64,000 bases of DNA. Origin: Palsa-504 sp963742795. Lineage in GTDB: Bacteria; Actinomycetota; Actinomycetes; Streptosporangiales; Streptosporangiaceae. Shown piece after piece: positions 45,914 through 53,639 of this stretch; the stretch's first letter is position 1, and each line of letters opens with the position of its first letter. The stretch is from assembly GCA_963742795.1 (NCBI GenBank), contig CAVUNL010000026.1, forward strand, positions 62,001 to 126,000, in the 5' to 3' direction. The notes under the pieces are model-generated. The model had not been told where the DNA came from. It saw only the letters and a list, made by a program, of their open reading frames with translations, and ran no database searches. Made by a program: the position numbers and the translations under genes.

Positions 45914-46372
45914 GCCGCCACGCGCACTAGCGCGGAAACCGCGGCTTGGAGCCGGGTGCGGAGGCGAACCGGAGCCGGATCTGCGCTGTCGCCTCTCGCC
46001 ACCAGGCCAGCCCGGCACCGGCACCGGCACTAGTGTCGCGGTCAGAACGCAGAGGCCATCAGGCCCGGCGTGATCGGGCCGGAAACACCGTTAGATCGGG
46101 AATCCCGAGTCTGGCATCGGAGCTTTAAGCTGGCCAGCTGCTGGCCCATACCGATCAGCCCGTTCGGCGCGTCCTCCCTGACCAGGCAGTCGACGAGGAT
46201 CAGCGCGCAGAACGGATATTGCGTGGAGTGCCAGACACAGTGCGTCATTGTAGGTATTCGGACTCGCCGCCCATCTGCACCGGTGAGTCGGCTGCCCCGA
46301 AGCGTCCAACGTCCGCGTCAGAGCCCTGGCGATCGACGATCACACCGATCAAGGCCTCCTAATAATCCGCGG
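45914..46372. other. Intergenic region, no gene seen
   Basis: Short frames only; AT-richer from about 46080. Nothing recognised. Confidence 0.35.
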
Positions 46373-46530
46373 CGCTGCGGCCGTGGAACGATTCGTGGAA
46401 CGGCGTGCCGGATAATCCCAGCGTCTTGGGTGCCGTCAGTGCGATGATCCGTGCTATCGGTGCAGGTAGCGCGTGCGCAGGCATGCAGCACGCCACTCGT
46501 AATGCGCCGCTGGTCGGCCTTCGAGTAGGT
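46373..46530 (+). repeat. Degenerate tRNA-3'-half repeat, copy G
   Basis: Diverged copy: GTGGAACGATTCGTGGAACG for the tandem motif, GTGCGATGATCCGTGCTATC, GGTGCAGGTAGCGCGTGC, then ACTCGTAATGCGCCGCTGGT and TTCGAGTAGG. T-arm pairing is lost. Lies before the DUF1801 gene, which is on the other strand. Confidence 0.55.
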
Positions 46531-46639
46531 GTTGCACTTTCGTCCTGGCCCAGGGTCTTTGCGTTGTGCGTGATGGCTCATTGCCGGCGTCGGCCAGGGC
46601 TGTTGTGCGACCCTTGCGCGGGGTGGTCCGGTGACCTGG

Positions 46640-47077
46640 CTACCGGCAAGCCCGGCCGACGCCCTTGCGGACCCGAACTGAACGATCGATTAGCTCGCGC
46701 AGCGCCTTCTGGTCCACCTGGTCAAGGCGCCGGATGTACAGGCAGCCCTTCCCGGTCTTGTGCGGGCCAAGCCGCGCCAGTACGGACTGGTGCCGGGTCT
46801 CAAACTCGCCGACTAGGTAGATGGCCAGGTGCTGGCTGCGGGGTGAGAAGCTTGCCAGCGCCGAGTCGCCTTCGCGGCCGCTGGGGTACCGGTAGTAGTA
46901 GGTGCCGAAGCCGATGATGCTGGTTCCCCACATCGCCGGCGGTTCGCCGGTGGTCTCGTGCATGATGGCGGACAGTCGGCGCGCATCCACGCGCCGCTGC
47001 TCATCGGGCACCCGGGCCAAGAACTCCTCCACTGGTGCATCGGTCCGGCGCATCGCCGGACTCTTCTTGGCCGCCAT
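46640..47077 (-). CDS. DUF1801-domain protein
   Basis: A 145-residue protein: MAAKKSPAMRRTDAPVEEFL, ARVPDEQRRVDARRLSAIMH, MWGTSIIGFGTYYYRYPSGR and GPHKTGKGCLYIRRLDQVDQ. This is the DUF1801 (YdhG-like) fold related to frataxin-like/SUFU folds; role unknown. ATG 47077 is chosen; the open frame upstream runs through repeat copy H and is an artefact. The gene is sandwiched between repeat copies G and H. Confidence 0.85.
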   Translation of the reverse strand: MAAKKSPAMRRTDAPVEEFLARVPDEQRRVDARRLSAIMHETTGEPPAMWGTSIIGFGTYYYRYPSGREGDSALASFSPRSQHLAIYLVGEFETRHQSVLARLGPHKTGKGCLYIRRLDQVDQKALRELIDRSVRVRKGVGRACR

Positions 47078-47120
47078 GCCGTCATGTTCGCACAGCAGGC
47101 CGATTGGGGACGGCTCAAGT

Positions 47121-47428
47121 AGTCCAGATCGACCACGTCGCCCGCCCCCGTAGCCCTGGCATATTAAGCCCTTGTCGGCGGTAACGTTCTGTAGCCGGAA
47201 CCGGTGGTCGCCTTGGCGCGGCGTGGACCGGTTCGTGGACCGAGTCATCTATGCAAACGGTGCAATCCAGGCCATCAGAGGCACGGCTGCGTGGTATCGG
47301 TGCAGGCAGCGCGTCCGGAGCGCCGGGCCGGGGTTCTCATAATCCGCCGGTCGTGGGTTCGAGCCCCACCCGCGCCACGTAACAGAACCTGAATAAAGAT
47401 TCAATAATCTCGATTGACGCTGACCGAT
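47121..47428 (+). repeat. tRNA-3'-half repeat, copy H, with toxin-gene 3' end
   Basis: Left edge AGTCCAGATCGACCACGTCG matches the last codons of the toxin at 32742, though no toxin precedes it here. Then CCCTGGCATATTAAGCCC, CGTTCTGTAGCCGG, the tandem GTGGACCG motif near 47223, GCAAACGGTGCAATCCAGG, GCGTGGTATCGGTGCAGG, a tRNA-like end at 47334-47378 and the tail GTAACAGAACCTGAATAAAG. Confidence 0.88.
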
Positions 47429-47536
47429 CTCATCGACGATCGACGGCTTGGCTGGGCTCCAGGCCATCGGCAGCCACCCGGATTGGCATCCGGCGACCAC
47501 GTCCGATGGCGCGTTACCGCTGCGTGCACAGACGCG
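47429..47536. other. Short gap after repeat copy H
   Basis: Nothing recognised between the repeat tail and the convergent acyl-CoA synthetase gene stop. Confidence 0.3.
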
Positions 47537-50239
47537 TCACGCGCCGTCGGGCCGGGGTGCGGGAAGCTGGCGCAGGAACGGGTCCGCCAGGCGGTGGCTA
47601 GTCACCCGAACGCGCGCGTCCACGGCAATGACGCCGTCCGGGCGGGCGATCACGGGGTTCAGGTCGAGTTCGGCGACCTCCGGCAGGTCGTCGGCGAGCT
47701 GAGACACCCGGAGCAGGGTGTCGCGCAGCGCGACTATGTCGACCGTCGGCTGGCCGCGTTCCCCGAGCAGCGCGGGGGCTGCGCGGATGGAGTGGATCAG
47801 GTCGTCGGCGTCGACATCGGTGAGAGGGGCCAGGCGGGCGACGTGGTCGCCAAGCACTTCCATAGCGACCCCGCCGAGGCCAAACACCACGACCGGGCCG
47901 AACACCGGTTCCTGCACGACGCCGACGATGGTCTCGACGCCGCCCGCGACCATGGGCTCAACGAGGACCCCGTTCATCCGTCCGGCGAACCTGTCGTGCA
48001 GGCGGCCCATGGCCGCACGCACCTCGTCGTTGCCGTGCAGGTTCAGTTCGACGGCGTCGGCGGCGGTCTTGTGCAGCAGGCCCGGCACATTGGCTTTGAT
48101 CACCACGTGACCGCCGAGGTCGGCCGCCGCCGCAACGGCCGCATCGGTGTCGGCGGCCCGGCGGAACTGCACCATCGGGATGCGGTAACAGCGCAGCAGG
48201 CCGTCGGCCTCCTCAGCGGACAGCCAGCCACCGCCGGGCATCCGCGCCAGGAACGAGGTCACGATCGAGCGCGCGTCCGCCGTGGACACATCTGCGAACT
48301 CCGGCATCGTGCCGGCCGGCCTGGATCGCCAGACGCCGTAGCGTGCGGCCCGGGCCAGCGCCCGGGCGGCCGCTTCCGGATAGGCATACGCGGGCACAGG
48401 CTGACCCGTGTCGTCGCGTAGCAGGCGGACGGTCTCGGGCTGGTCCAGCACGACCGCCACGACCGGAACCGGCAGTCGCGCGGCGGTGATCACCGGGATC
48501 AGGTTGGCTGCGGCGTGCTGGACGACCAGGGCGATCACGGCATCGACGCCGTCCTGGCCGGCGGCGATGCCCAGCGCCTTGCCGAACGCCTCCGCCCGGA
48601 CGGACGCGGTGGTGTCCACCGGTCCGCCAACGGCCGATCCGCCGGGCAGCACCTCCCGCAGGCGGCCGCGGGTTCCTGGGCTCATCGAGGCCACAGCCAG
48701 GCCGGCTTCCGTGCACGCGTCGGCGGCCAGCACGCCCGCACCCCCGCCGTTGGACACGATCGCCACCACGCTGCCCGCCGGGACGGGTTGGGAGGCCAGC
48801 AGCACGGCGGCGTCAAACAGCTCGCCGAAGCTGGTGGTGGCGATGATGCCCGCCTGGTCGAACAGCGCCTGCCGGGTGATCAGCGGCGCGGCCACCGCTG
48901 CGGTGTGCGAGGCGGCGGCACGCTGGCCCGGAGCCGAACGCCCGGCGTGCACGGTCAGGATGGGGAGTCTGGCGCTCAGCCGGCGCGCGGTCCTGGCGAA
49001 CCGGCGCGGGTTGCCGAAGGATTCCAGGTACAACACGGCCAGCTCGGTGGTCTGGTCCGCCTCCCACCACAGCAGCAGGTCGGTGCCGCTTACATCCAGC
49101 ATGTCCCCGACCGAGACGAACGAGGAGGTCCCGATGCCCAGCCGGGAAAACTGCTCCATCAGTGCCGCGCCGACGCCTCCGGACTGGACCACCAGCCCGG
49201 TCTTGCCGGGGGGAGGGTGGTGGACGGTGAAGATGGCCTCCAGCCCGATCCCGGGCACGGCGACGCCGCAGGAGTTCGGGCCCACCAGGCGCATGCCCCC
49301 ACGCCGGGTGGCCTCCAGCAGGCCCGCTTCGTGCGCCGGCGTCAGGCCCGAGGTCACCACCAGCAGGGACCTGATCCCGCGCCCGCCGCATTCCCGTGCC
49401 ACCTCTGCCACTTGCCTGGCCGGCACCGTGATCACCGCCAGGTCGGGGGTCTCGGGCAATTCGGTGACCGAGGCGACGCACGTGATGCCCCCGATGTCAC
49501 TGCCGTGCGGGTTGACCGCGTACAGGGCGCCCGCGAATCCGGCGTCGCGGATGTTGAGCAGGATCGTCCGGCCTATCGATCCGGCCCGGCGGCCCGAGCC
49601 GATCACCACCGCCGACCGGGGAGCCAGCAGCGGCTCCAGGCTGGCCACGGCTGCGTGCAGGTCCCGGCCGGCCACCGCGTCCAGGTAAGCGTTCGCCTCG
49701 CCGAGGGCCGCGCTGGGCGGGACCGGCATGGACAGGTCGACCACGCCGCCGTCATACCTGCGCCGCACGGTCAGCCCCGCGTCGGCGAGCACTCCCAGCA
49801 CGGCGTAGTTGCCCGGCAGCACCTCGGCGACGAAGGTCTCCACGCCCCGGGCACGGGCCAGCGAGACTAGGTGCTCGAGCAGCAACGTGGCGATACCGTG
49901 CCCGTGCATGCTGTCGGTGACCGCGAGGGCGACCTCCGCGGCCGTCTCGTCGCTGGTCACTTCGTAGCTGGCCACCCCCACCAGCTCATCGCCCAGCAGG
50001 CCGAGCAGCGCCGTCAGATTCCGGCCGCCGTCCAGGCATAGCCGCCGGGCTTCCTGTTCGGCGGCTGCCGGGCTGGCGCTGAAGAAACGGAAGTACAAGT
50101 TGTCCGGCGACATCGCCTCGTGCAGCCGCTTGACCGCCTCGTAGTCGCCGGAGCCTGCCGGCCTGATGGTCATCGTGGTGCCGTCGGCCAGCAGCGCATA
50201 CGACCTGCCTGACCCTTCAACCTCCACAGGCGCGGTCAA
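47537..50239 (-). CDS. GNAT acetyltransferase fused to ADP-forming acyl-CoA synthetase (Pat-like)
   Basis: A 900-residue two-part protein. The N-terminal GNAT domain (about 1-190) has TMTIRPAGSGDYEAVKRLHE and VTDSMHGHGIATLLLEHLVS. A CoA-binding Rossmann domain follows (SAVVIGSGRRAGSIGRTILL), then succinyl-CoA-ligase-like domains with the phospho-His region AASHTAAVAAP. A C-terminal ATP-grasp domain has VVIKANVPGLLHKTAADAVE and FGLGGVAMEVLGDHV. This layout is that of bacterial protein lysine acetyltransferases of the PatA/Pat type. TTG 50239 is chosen because GGAGGTGA lies seven bases upstream; ATG 50179 would cut the GNAT domain start. Intact frame over 2.7 kb. Confidence 0.92.
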   Translation of the reverse strand: MTAPVEVEGSGRSYALLADGTTMTIRPAGSGDYEAVKRLHEAMSPDNLYFRFFSASPAAAEQEARRLCLDGGRNLTALLGLLGDELVGVASYEVTSDETAAEVALAVTDSMHGHGIATLLLEHLVSLARARGVETFVAEVLPGNYAVLGVLADAGLTVRRRYDGGVVDLSMPVPPSAALGEANAYLDAVAGRDLHAAVASLEPLLAPRSAVVIGSGRRAGSIGRTILLNIRDAGFAGALYAVNPHGSDIGGITCVASVTELPETPDLAVITVPARQVAEVARECGGRGIRSLLVVTSGLTPAHEAGLLEATRRGGMRLVGPNSCGVAVPGIGLEAIFTVHHPPPGKTGLVVQSGGVGAALMEQFSRLGIGTSSFVSVGDMLDVSGTDLLLWWEADQTTELAVLYLESFGNPRRFARTARRLSARLPILTVHAGRSAPGQRAAASHTAAVAAPLITRQALFDQAGIIATTSFGELFDAAVLLASQPVPAGSVVAIVSNGGGAGVLAADACTEAGLAVASMSPGTRGRLREVLPGGSAVGGPVDTTASVRAEAFGKALGIAAGQDGVDAVIALVVQHAAANLIPVITAARLPVPVVAVVLDQPETVRLLRDDTGQPVPAYAYPEAAARALARAARYGVWRSRPAGTMPEFADVSTADARSIVTSFLARMPGGGWLSAEEADGLLRCYRIPMVQFRRAADTDAAVAAAADLGGHVVIKANVPGLLHKTAADAVELNLHGNDEVRAAMGRLHDRFAGRMNGVLVEPMVAGGVETIVGVVQEPVFGPVVVFGLGGVAMEVLGDHVARLAPLTDVDADDLIHSIRAAPALLGERGQPTVDIVALRDTLLRVSQLADDLPEVAELDLNPVIARPDGVIAVDARVRVTSHRLADPFLRQLPAPRPDGA

Positions 50240-50683
50240 CCGGTCACCTCCAGTTCCGTTGGCTAAGCGCCGGTTGCGGCCTGACGCCTGGATAGGCTGG
50301 CGGCCACCCGCAGCCATCGCGTCTTTATGGCAGCATCCTTCCTTCGCGCGCAGCACAGCCGGACTGGCTCTTGTGGAGCGGTGGCAAACCCCGGCGATGC
50401 TGCTGACTTCACGCTTTATGGACCGCGACGGGATGGTTAGGGCCCGGGGTCAGCAGAAGCGGGGACCTTCGGCCCGGAGAAGCGACGGCGGGGAGGACAC
50501 GGCGGGGTGGTGACCGTCCGCCCGCTGTGTGCTACCGACGCGGCCGGGGTGGAGGGACCGTGGCGCCGCCTGGGTGCCCCTCGATGACCAGGAACGGCAG
50601 CAGGGCCGGGACCGCGCCCGTCGACAGGTCCGCCATCACGTGCGTGCCGGTAAGGCAGCCCACCTGGCGCGGAAGGTGAACCA
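50240..50683. other. Intergenic region, no gene seen
   Basis: Short frames only. Promoter of the acetyltransferase gene should lie near 50260-50350. Nothing else recognised. Confidence 0.35.
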
Positions 50684-50734
50684 CGGCCCGTTCGGAAAAT
50701 TTGAACGATGCCGAACGGATCGTGGTGCTACGGG
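50684..50734 (+). repeat. Long imperfect palindrome, REP-like, copy 2
   Basis: ACCACGGCCCGTTCGG against CCGAACGGATCGTGGT with two mismatched positions; loop AAAATTTGAACGATG. Shares CCCGTTCGGAAA and the flanking GTG-x-TACG with the palindrome at 44514. Confidence 0.6.
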
Positions 50735-50857
50735 CCTGGCACATGTGACGCTGCGAGCGGGTCGCGTTCCCCGGATCCGCAGGCTGCCGTTCTGCAATGA
50801 AGAGGCGCACGGGACCTGAGGGCCGACCGGGCGGGAGTGGCGGGCATGGCCCCTGCC

Positions 50858-50950
50858 CCATAATCCTCCGGTCGTGGGTTCGATCCCCACCCGCCCCACC
50901 TAAACATTACCTGAACAAAGGCTCGAAAAGTCCAGCTGACAAGAACCGAT
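50858..50950 (+). repeat. tRNA-3'-half repeat, copy I (tRNA end and tail only)
   Basis: Keeps CCATAATCCTCCGG, GTGGGTTCGATCCCCAC, CGCCCCACC and the tail ACCTGAACAAAGGCTC to CTGACAAGAACCGAT. All left-hand blocks are missing. It ends 22 bases before the stop of the RelE toxin at 50972, and with copy J brackets that module. Confidence 0.8.
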
Positions 50951-50971
50951 GGTAATGCCGAGGACGAACTG

Positions 50972-51235
50972 CTAACGGCCGCCGTAGGCCTTGCTGCGAT
51001 GCTTCACATCGAGGATCAGGACCAAGATCTCGTCGTCGTGGATCTCGTACAGGATCCGCCAGTCACCGGCCCGCACTCGCCAGGTCCGAGGATCCCCGAC
51101 AAGCTGCGTGGCCTGTCCTGGCCGAGGATTTTCCGCAAGCCGGTCAATCGCGCGTCCCACTTGCTGGCGGACCACGCGGTCAAGCCGCTCGAACGCCTTG
51201 CGCGCCTCATCGCGGAAGACGACTTTATAAACCAC
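50972..51235 (-). CDS. RelE/ParE-family toxin
   Basis: An 87-residue toxin: MVYKVVFRDEARKAFERLDR, VVRQQVGRAIDRLAENPRPG, QLVGDPRTWRVRAGDWRILY and EIHDDEILVLILDVKHRSKA. The WRVRAGDWRILYEI strand and the terminal HRS-x-x-Y are RelE hallmarks, so ribosome-dependent mRNA cleavage is expected. ATG 51235 lies three bases after the antitoxin stop, in one operon. Intact. Confidence 0.9.
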   Translation of the reverse strand: MVYKVVFRDEARKAFERLDRVVRQQVGRAIDRLAENPRPGQATQLVGDPRTWRVRAGDWRILYEIHDDEILVLILDVKHRSKAYGGR

Positions 51236-51238
51236 TGG

Positions 51239-51517
51239 CTACAGGCCAGCTTCCGCCTTGACCTGATCCCACGGGATAACCGGCTCACCCGCTTCGATGC
51301 TGGCACGGGCCTCACGGGCCGCAGCAGCATCGGCAAAGTCCTCCAACAGCTCGGTCAGCTCGCCTGGCGACAACCGCTCCAGTTCAGCGGCAACGGCGGC
51401 GGGAACGATCGCAGCCACCCGTTCACCGTGTTCGGTGATGTACACGATCTGGCCACGTGCGGCCTCATGAGCAGGCGCTGCCACACCTGGAGTGGTCTCG
51501 ACAGGCAGGTCGCTCAT
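51239..51517 (-). CDS. Phd/YefM-type antitoxin
   Basis: A 92-residue antitoxin: PAHEAARGQIVYITEHGERV, AAIVPAAVAAELERLSPGEL, then an acidic helical tail (DFADAAAAREARASIEAGEP). The N-terminal half is the DNA-binding Phd fold, the tail should wrap the RelE partner. ATG 51517 follows AGGAGGCCC on the minus strand. Autorepression of the pair is expected. Intact. Confidence 0.9.
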   Translation of the reverse strand: MSDLPVETTPGVAAPAHEAARGQIVYITEHGERVAAIVPAAVAAELERLSPGELTELLEDFADAAAAREARASIEAGEPVIPWDQVKAEAGL

Positions 51518-51693
51518 GACTTAGGGCCTCCTCTTGTCTGCTCTTCGAGCATACATACCCGCATGGTGGCAGCTGGCTACGCGACACGGTCCCGCGAGAC
51601 GCGATCGGTAAGGAATTCGATGATCTACGTATCTGCAATATTGCCCGATTGCTCAAGGCGAGGCATCGATTCACGGGTCGGCGACCCGCCTGC
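51518..51693. other. Promoter side of the Phd-RelE module
   Basis: About 175 AT-richer bases between the antitoxin start and repeat copy J. A promoter and operator are expected but not resolved. Confidence 0.35.
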
Positions 51694-51918
51694 GTAGCCC
51701 TGGCATATCAAACCCCTGTCGGCGGTAACGTTCTGTAGCTGGCTTCCGAAAGTCGCCTTGGCGTGGCGTGGACCGGTTCGTGGACCGAGTCACCCGGCAA
51801 ACGGTGCAATCAGGGCCATCAGCGGCTCCGCGGTATCCGTGCGGCTAGTGCCTACGGTGCACGGAGCCGTAGTTCTCATAATCCGCCGGTCGTGGGTTCG
51901 AGCCCCACCCGCCCCACC
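51694..51918 (+). repeat. tRNA-3'-half repeat, copy J
   Basis: Begins GTAGCCCTGGCATATCAAAC, then CGTTCTGTAGCTGG, the tandem GTGGACCG motif near 51767, GCAAACGGTGCAATCAGGG, an 8-bp hairpin CGGCTCCG with CGGAGCCG, and a tRNA-like end at 51872-51918. The usual tail after the CCAC end is absent. It lies between the Phd-RelE and MntA-HepT modules. Confidence 0.88.
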
Positions 51919-52227
51919 AGCGGTTTTGATACCCGTGGTCGGCGAGCCGTGGACCGGATTGTATACCGATGTCGGCGGGGCGATGTTCGAACCGTCGGGC
52001 CGCATCTGGTCACATAGAGTAGCTCTCGAGCGGGTCTGGCATACCAAGGCGTACGGCCGGAAGGACCGGACTGGCTGCTTGCATGGCTCGCCAAGAGTAT
52101 GCGGGCCTGGACAACGGGTGTTGCCGCCAGCTGGCTAGCCTGGCATGACGCGCCGCGGGTGGTCTGACCTGGGGTTCCGTGAAGTGGCCGAGGACACGAG
52201 TAGTTGTGTATTGGGAAAGGACTCATA
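51919..52227. other. Intergenic region, no gene seen
   Basis: About 310 bases without a supported gene. GGGAAAGG at 52212 is the ribosome site for the GTG at 52228. Confidence 0.35.
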
Positions 52228-52545
52228 GTGCCAGGTCCACCGCAGCAGGAACGGCCGCCGGATCTCGGGTCCCTTCGGGCGACTCGGGGGCAGATTCTCG
52301 CGGCCGCGTCTCAGCGCGGCTTGCGTGATGTGCGTGTGTTCGGTTCGGTAGCTCGCGGGGAAGCGGTCGAGACGAGTGACGTGGATCTCCTGGTTGCCCC
52401 GGGTCCGGACACCACGCTGTTCGACCTCAGCGGTTTCGCGCTTGACGTTGAGGAGATCGTCGGGCGTCATGTGGATGTGGCTACGCCGCGTGGGCTGAAG
52501 GCGCGCATCCGGGACCGGGTCCTGGCCGAGGCCGTCGCCTTGTGA
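52228..52545 (+). CDS. mntA: MntA-type nucleotidyltransferase antitoxin
   Basis: A 105-residue minimal nucleotidyltransferase. It has GS-x10-D-x-D (RVFGSVARGEAVETS, then DVDLLVAP), followed by VEEIVGRHVDVATPRGLKAR and the end IRDRVLAEAVAL. In MntA-HepT (type VII) systems this enzyme adenylylates a Tyr on the HEPN toxin and so neutralises it. GTG 52228 has GGGAAAGG upstream. The TGA stop overlaps a GTG that would start the HEPN gene. Confidence 0.88.
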   Translation: MPGPPQQERPPDLGSLRATRGQILAAASQRGLRDVRVFGSVARGEAVETSDVDLLVAPGPDTTLFDLSGFALDVEEIVGRHVDVATPRGLKARIRDRVLAEAVAL

Positions 52546-52898
52546 GAGACGACCGTTAACGTCTGGCGGACATCTTGGCCGCGATCGATAGGATCAGGCG
52601 CTACGTCCAGGACGACCGGACGCGCTTCGACACCGACGAACTGCTGCAGAGCGCGGTGCTTCATTGGATAGAGATTATCGGCGAAGCGGCACGAGGCGTA
52701 AGCGATAAGGTTCGGACCGCGCATCCTGAAGTGCCGTGGCGCGTGATCACCGACATGCGCAATCGGGTGAGCCATGGCTACTTCGATATCGATCTCGACG
52801 TCGTGTGGAACACAGTGACGCGCGACCTACCGAAACTCCAGGAATCTGTCACTAGGATCCTTGCCGAGCTTGACTCGGAAGCAGAAGACTCGCGGTGA
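52542..52898 (+). CDS. hepT: HepT-type HEPN toxin, premature TAA at codon 6
   Basis: HEPN RNase-like toxin (DUF86). The catalytic R-x4-H-x-Y is present as RNRVSHGY, and the body reads DIL, AAIDRIRRYVQDDRTRFDT, ELLQSAVLHWIEIIGEAARG and DLPKLQESVTRILAELDSEA. The natural start GTG 52542 overlaps the MntA stop, but codon six is TAA at 52557 in frame, where homologues would have Gln (CAA). Translation could restart at TTG 52575 and lose about 11 residues. The target Tyr for adenylylation is intact. Confidence 0.82.
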
Positions 52899-52907
52899 GC
52901 AGCCTTC

Positions 52908-53055
52908 CGGCTCGGCGTTGGCCGATGGGGACATTGCGCCCGTCGACTTGACGAGCACCGACTATGCGCGGATGGCCGACCTGGTGAATTTGTACAAGAG
53001 CCTCCGCTGGGAACCACTGATGCCTCGGATTTCGCTTGCGATGCCCGCAAGGTGA
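52908..53055 (+). pseudogene. PIN-domain toxin C-terminal remnant, frameshifted
   Basis: One frame reads ADGDIAPVDLTSTDYARMAD and LVNLYKSLR; the next frame continues LGTTDASDFACDARKV. The pattern D-Y-A-R-M-A-x-L-V-x-x-Y-x-x-L-x-L-G-x-x-D-A-S is the C-terminal half of VapC-like PIN nucleases. The N-terminal acidic residues are missing. It overlaps the end of hepT by none and lies ten bases after it. Confidence 0.55.
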
Positions 53056-53129
53056 AAGACCCGATCGGGGCATAGCACCGACCGGTCGATGCATGACAAT
53101 ACGTGCGAGCAGCCTGGAGCATCGGCAGG

Positions 53130-53639
53130 TCAGCTGACTTCGCTGACGGCTTCCTGGATGGCCTTGTCGATGTCCTTCGGCTTGACGGCGAGTTGCTTCG
53201 CGACGTGCTTCTCGCCCTTCAGCGCGGCCTTGCCCACCGCCTGCTCGATCGTGCTCTCCCCCACGATGACCAGGGCGGCCTGCCCGTCGTCGATGAGCTC
53301 CCCGAGCTCCTTGCAATCCGAGCGGGACATGCCGCGCCACAAGTGGCCGCTCACCGCGCCGGCGGCCGCGCCGGCCGCGGTGGTGGCGATGATCGCGGGC
53401 GGGAACACACAGCCGATCAGCGCGCCCACGGCCGCGCCGCCCCACCCCCCGTGCCGGGTGGCCGTCTCGGCCTTGTGCTCGTGCACCTTGCCGTTGTCGT
53501 CCTTGGTCACCACGGCCGCGTCGTAATGCCCGACCGCGCCCACCGCGTGCAGGTCCTTCACCACGTCGTAGTCGGCTTCCGCCGCGTCCTTGCTAGGATA
53601 GGTACCGACGTAAATGAATACCGCCTCGGGCTTCGCCAT
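53130..53639 (-). CDS. DUF1269-family protein
   Basis: A 169-residue protein: MAKPEAVFIYVGTYPSKDAA, EADYDVVKDLHAVGAVGHYD, a Gly/Ala-rich hydrophobic centre (GWGGAAVGALIGCVFPPAII and ATTAAGAAAGAVSGHLWRGM), and DDGQAALVIVGESTIEQAVG. DUF1269 proteins are small membrane-associated proteins linked to stress in actinomycetes; function unknown. ATG 53639 has CAGGAGA upstream. Intact. Confidence 0.88.
   Translation of the reverse strand: MAKPEAVFIYVGTYPSKDAAEADYDVVKDLHAVGAVGHYDAAVVTKDDNGKVHEHKAETATRHGGWGGAAVGALIGCVFPPAIIATTAAGAAAGAVSGHLWRGMSRSDCKELGELIDDGQAALVIVGESTIEQAVGKAALKGEKHVAKQLAVKPKDIDKAIQEAVSEVS

Noticed and set aside
8977..51918. CRISPR array
   Set aside because: The repeats are long, kilobases apart and tRNA-like; there are no short regularly spaced repeats and no cas genes.
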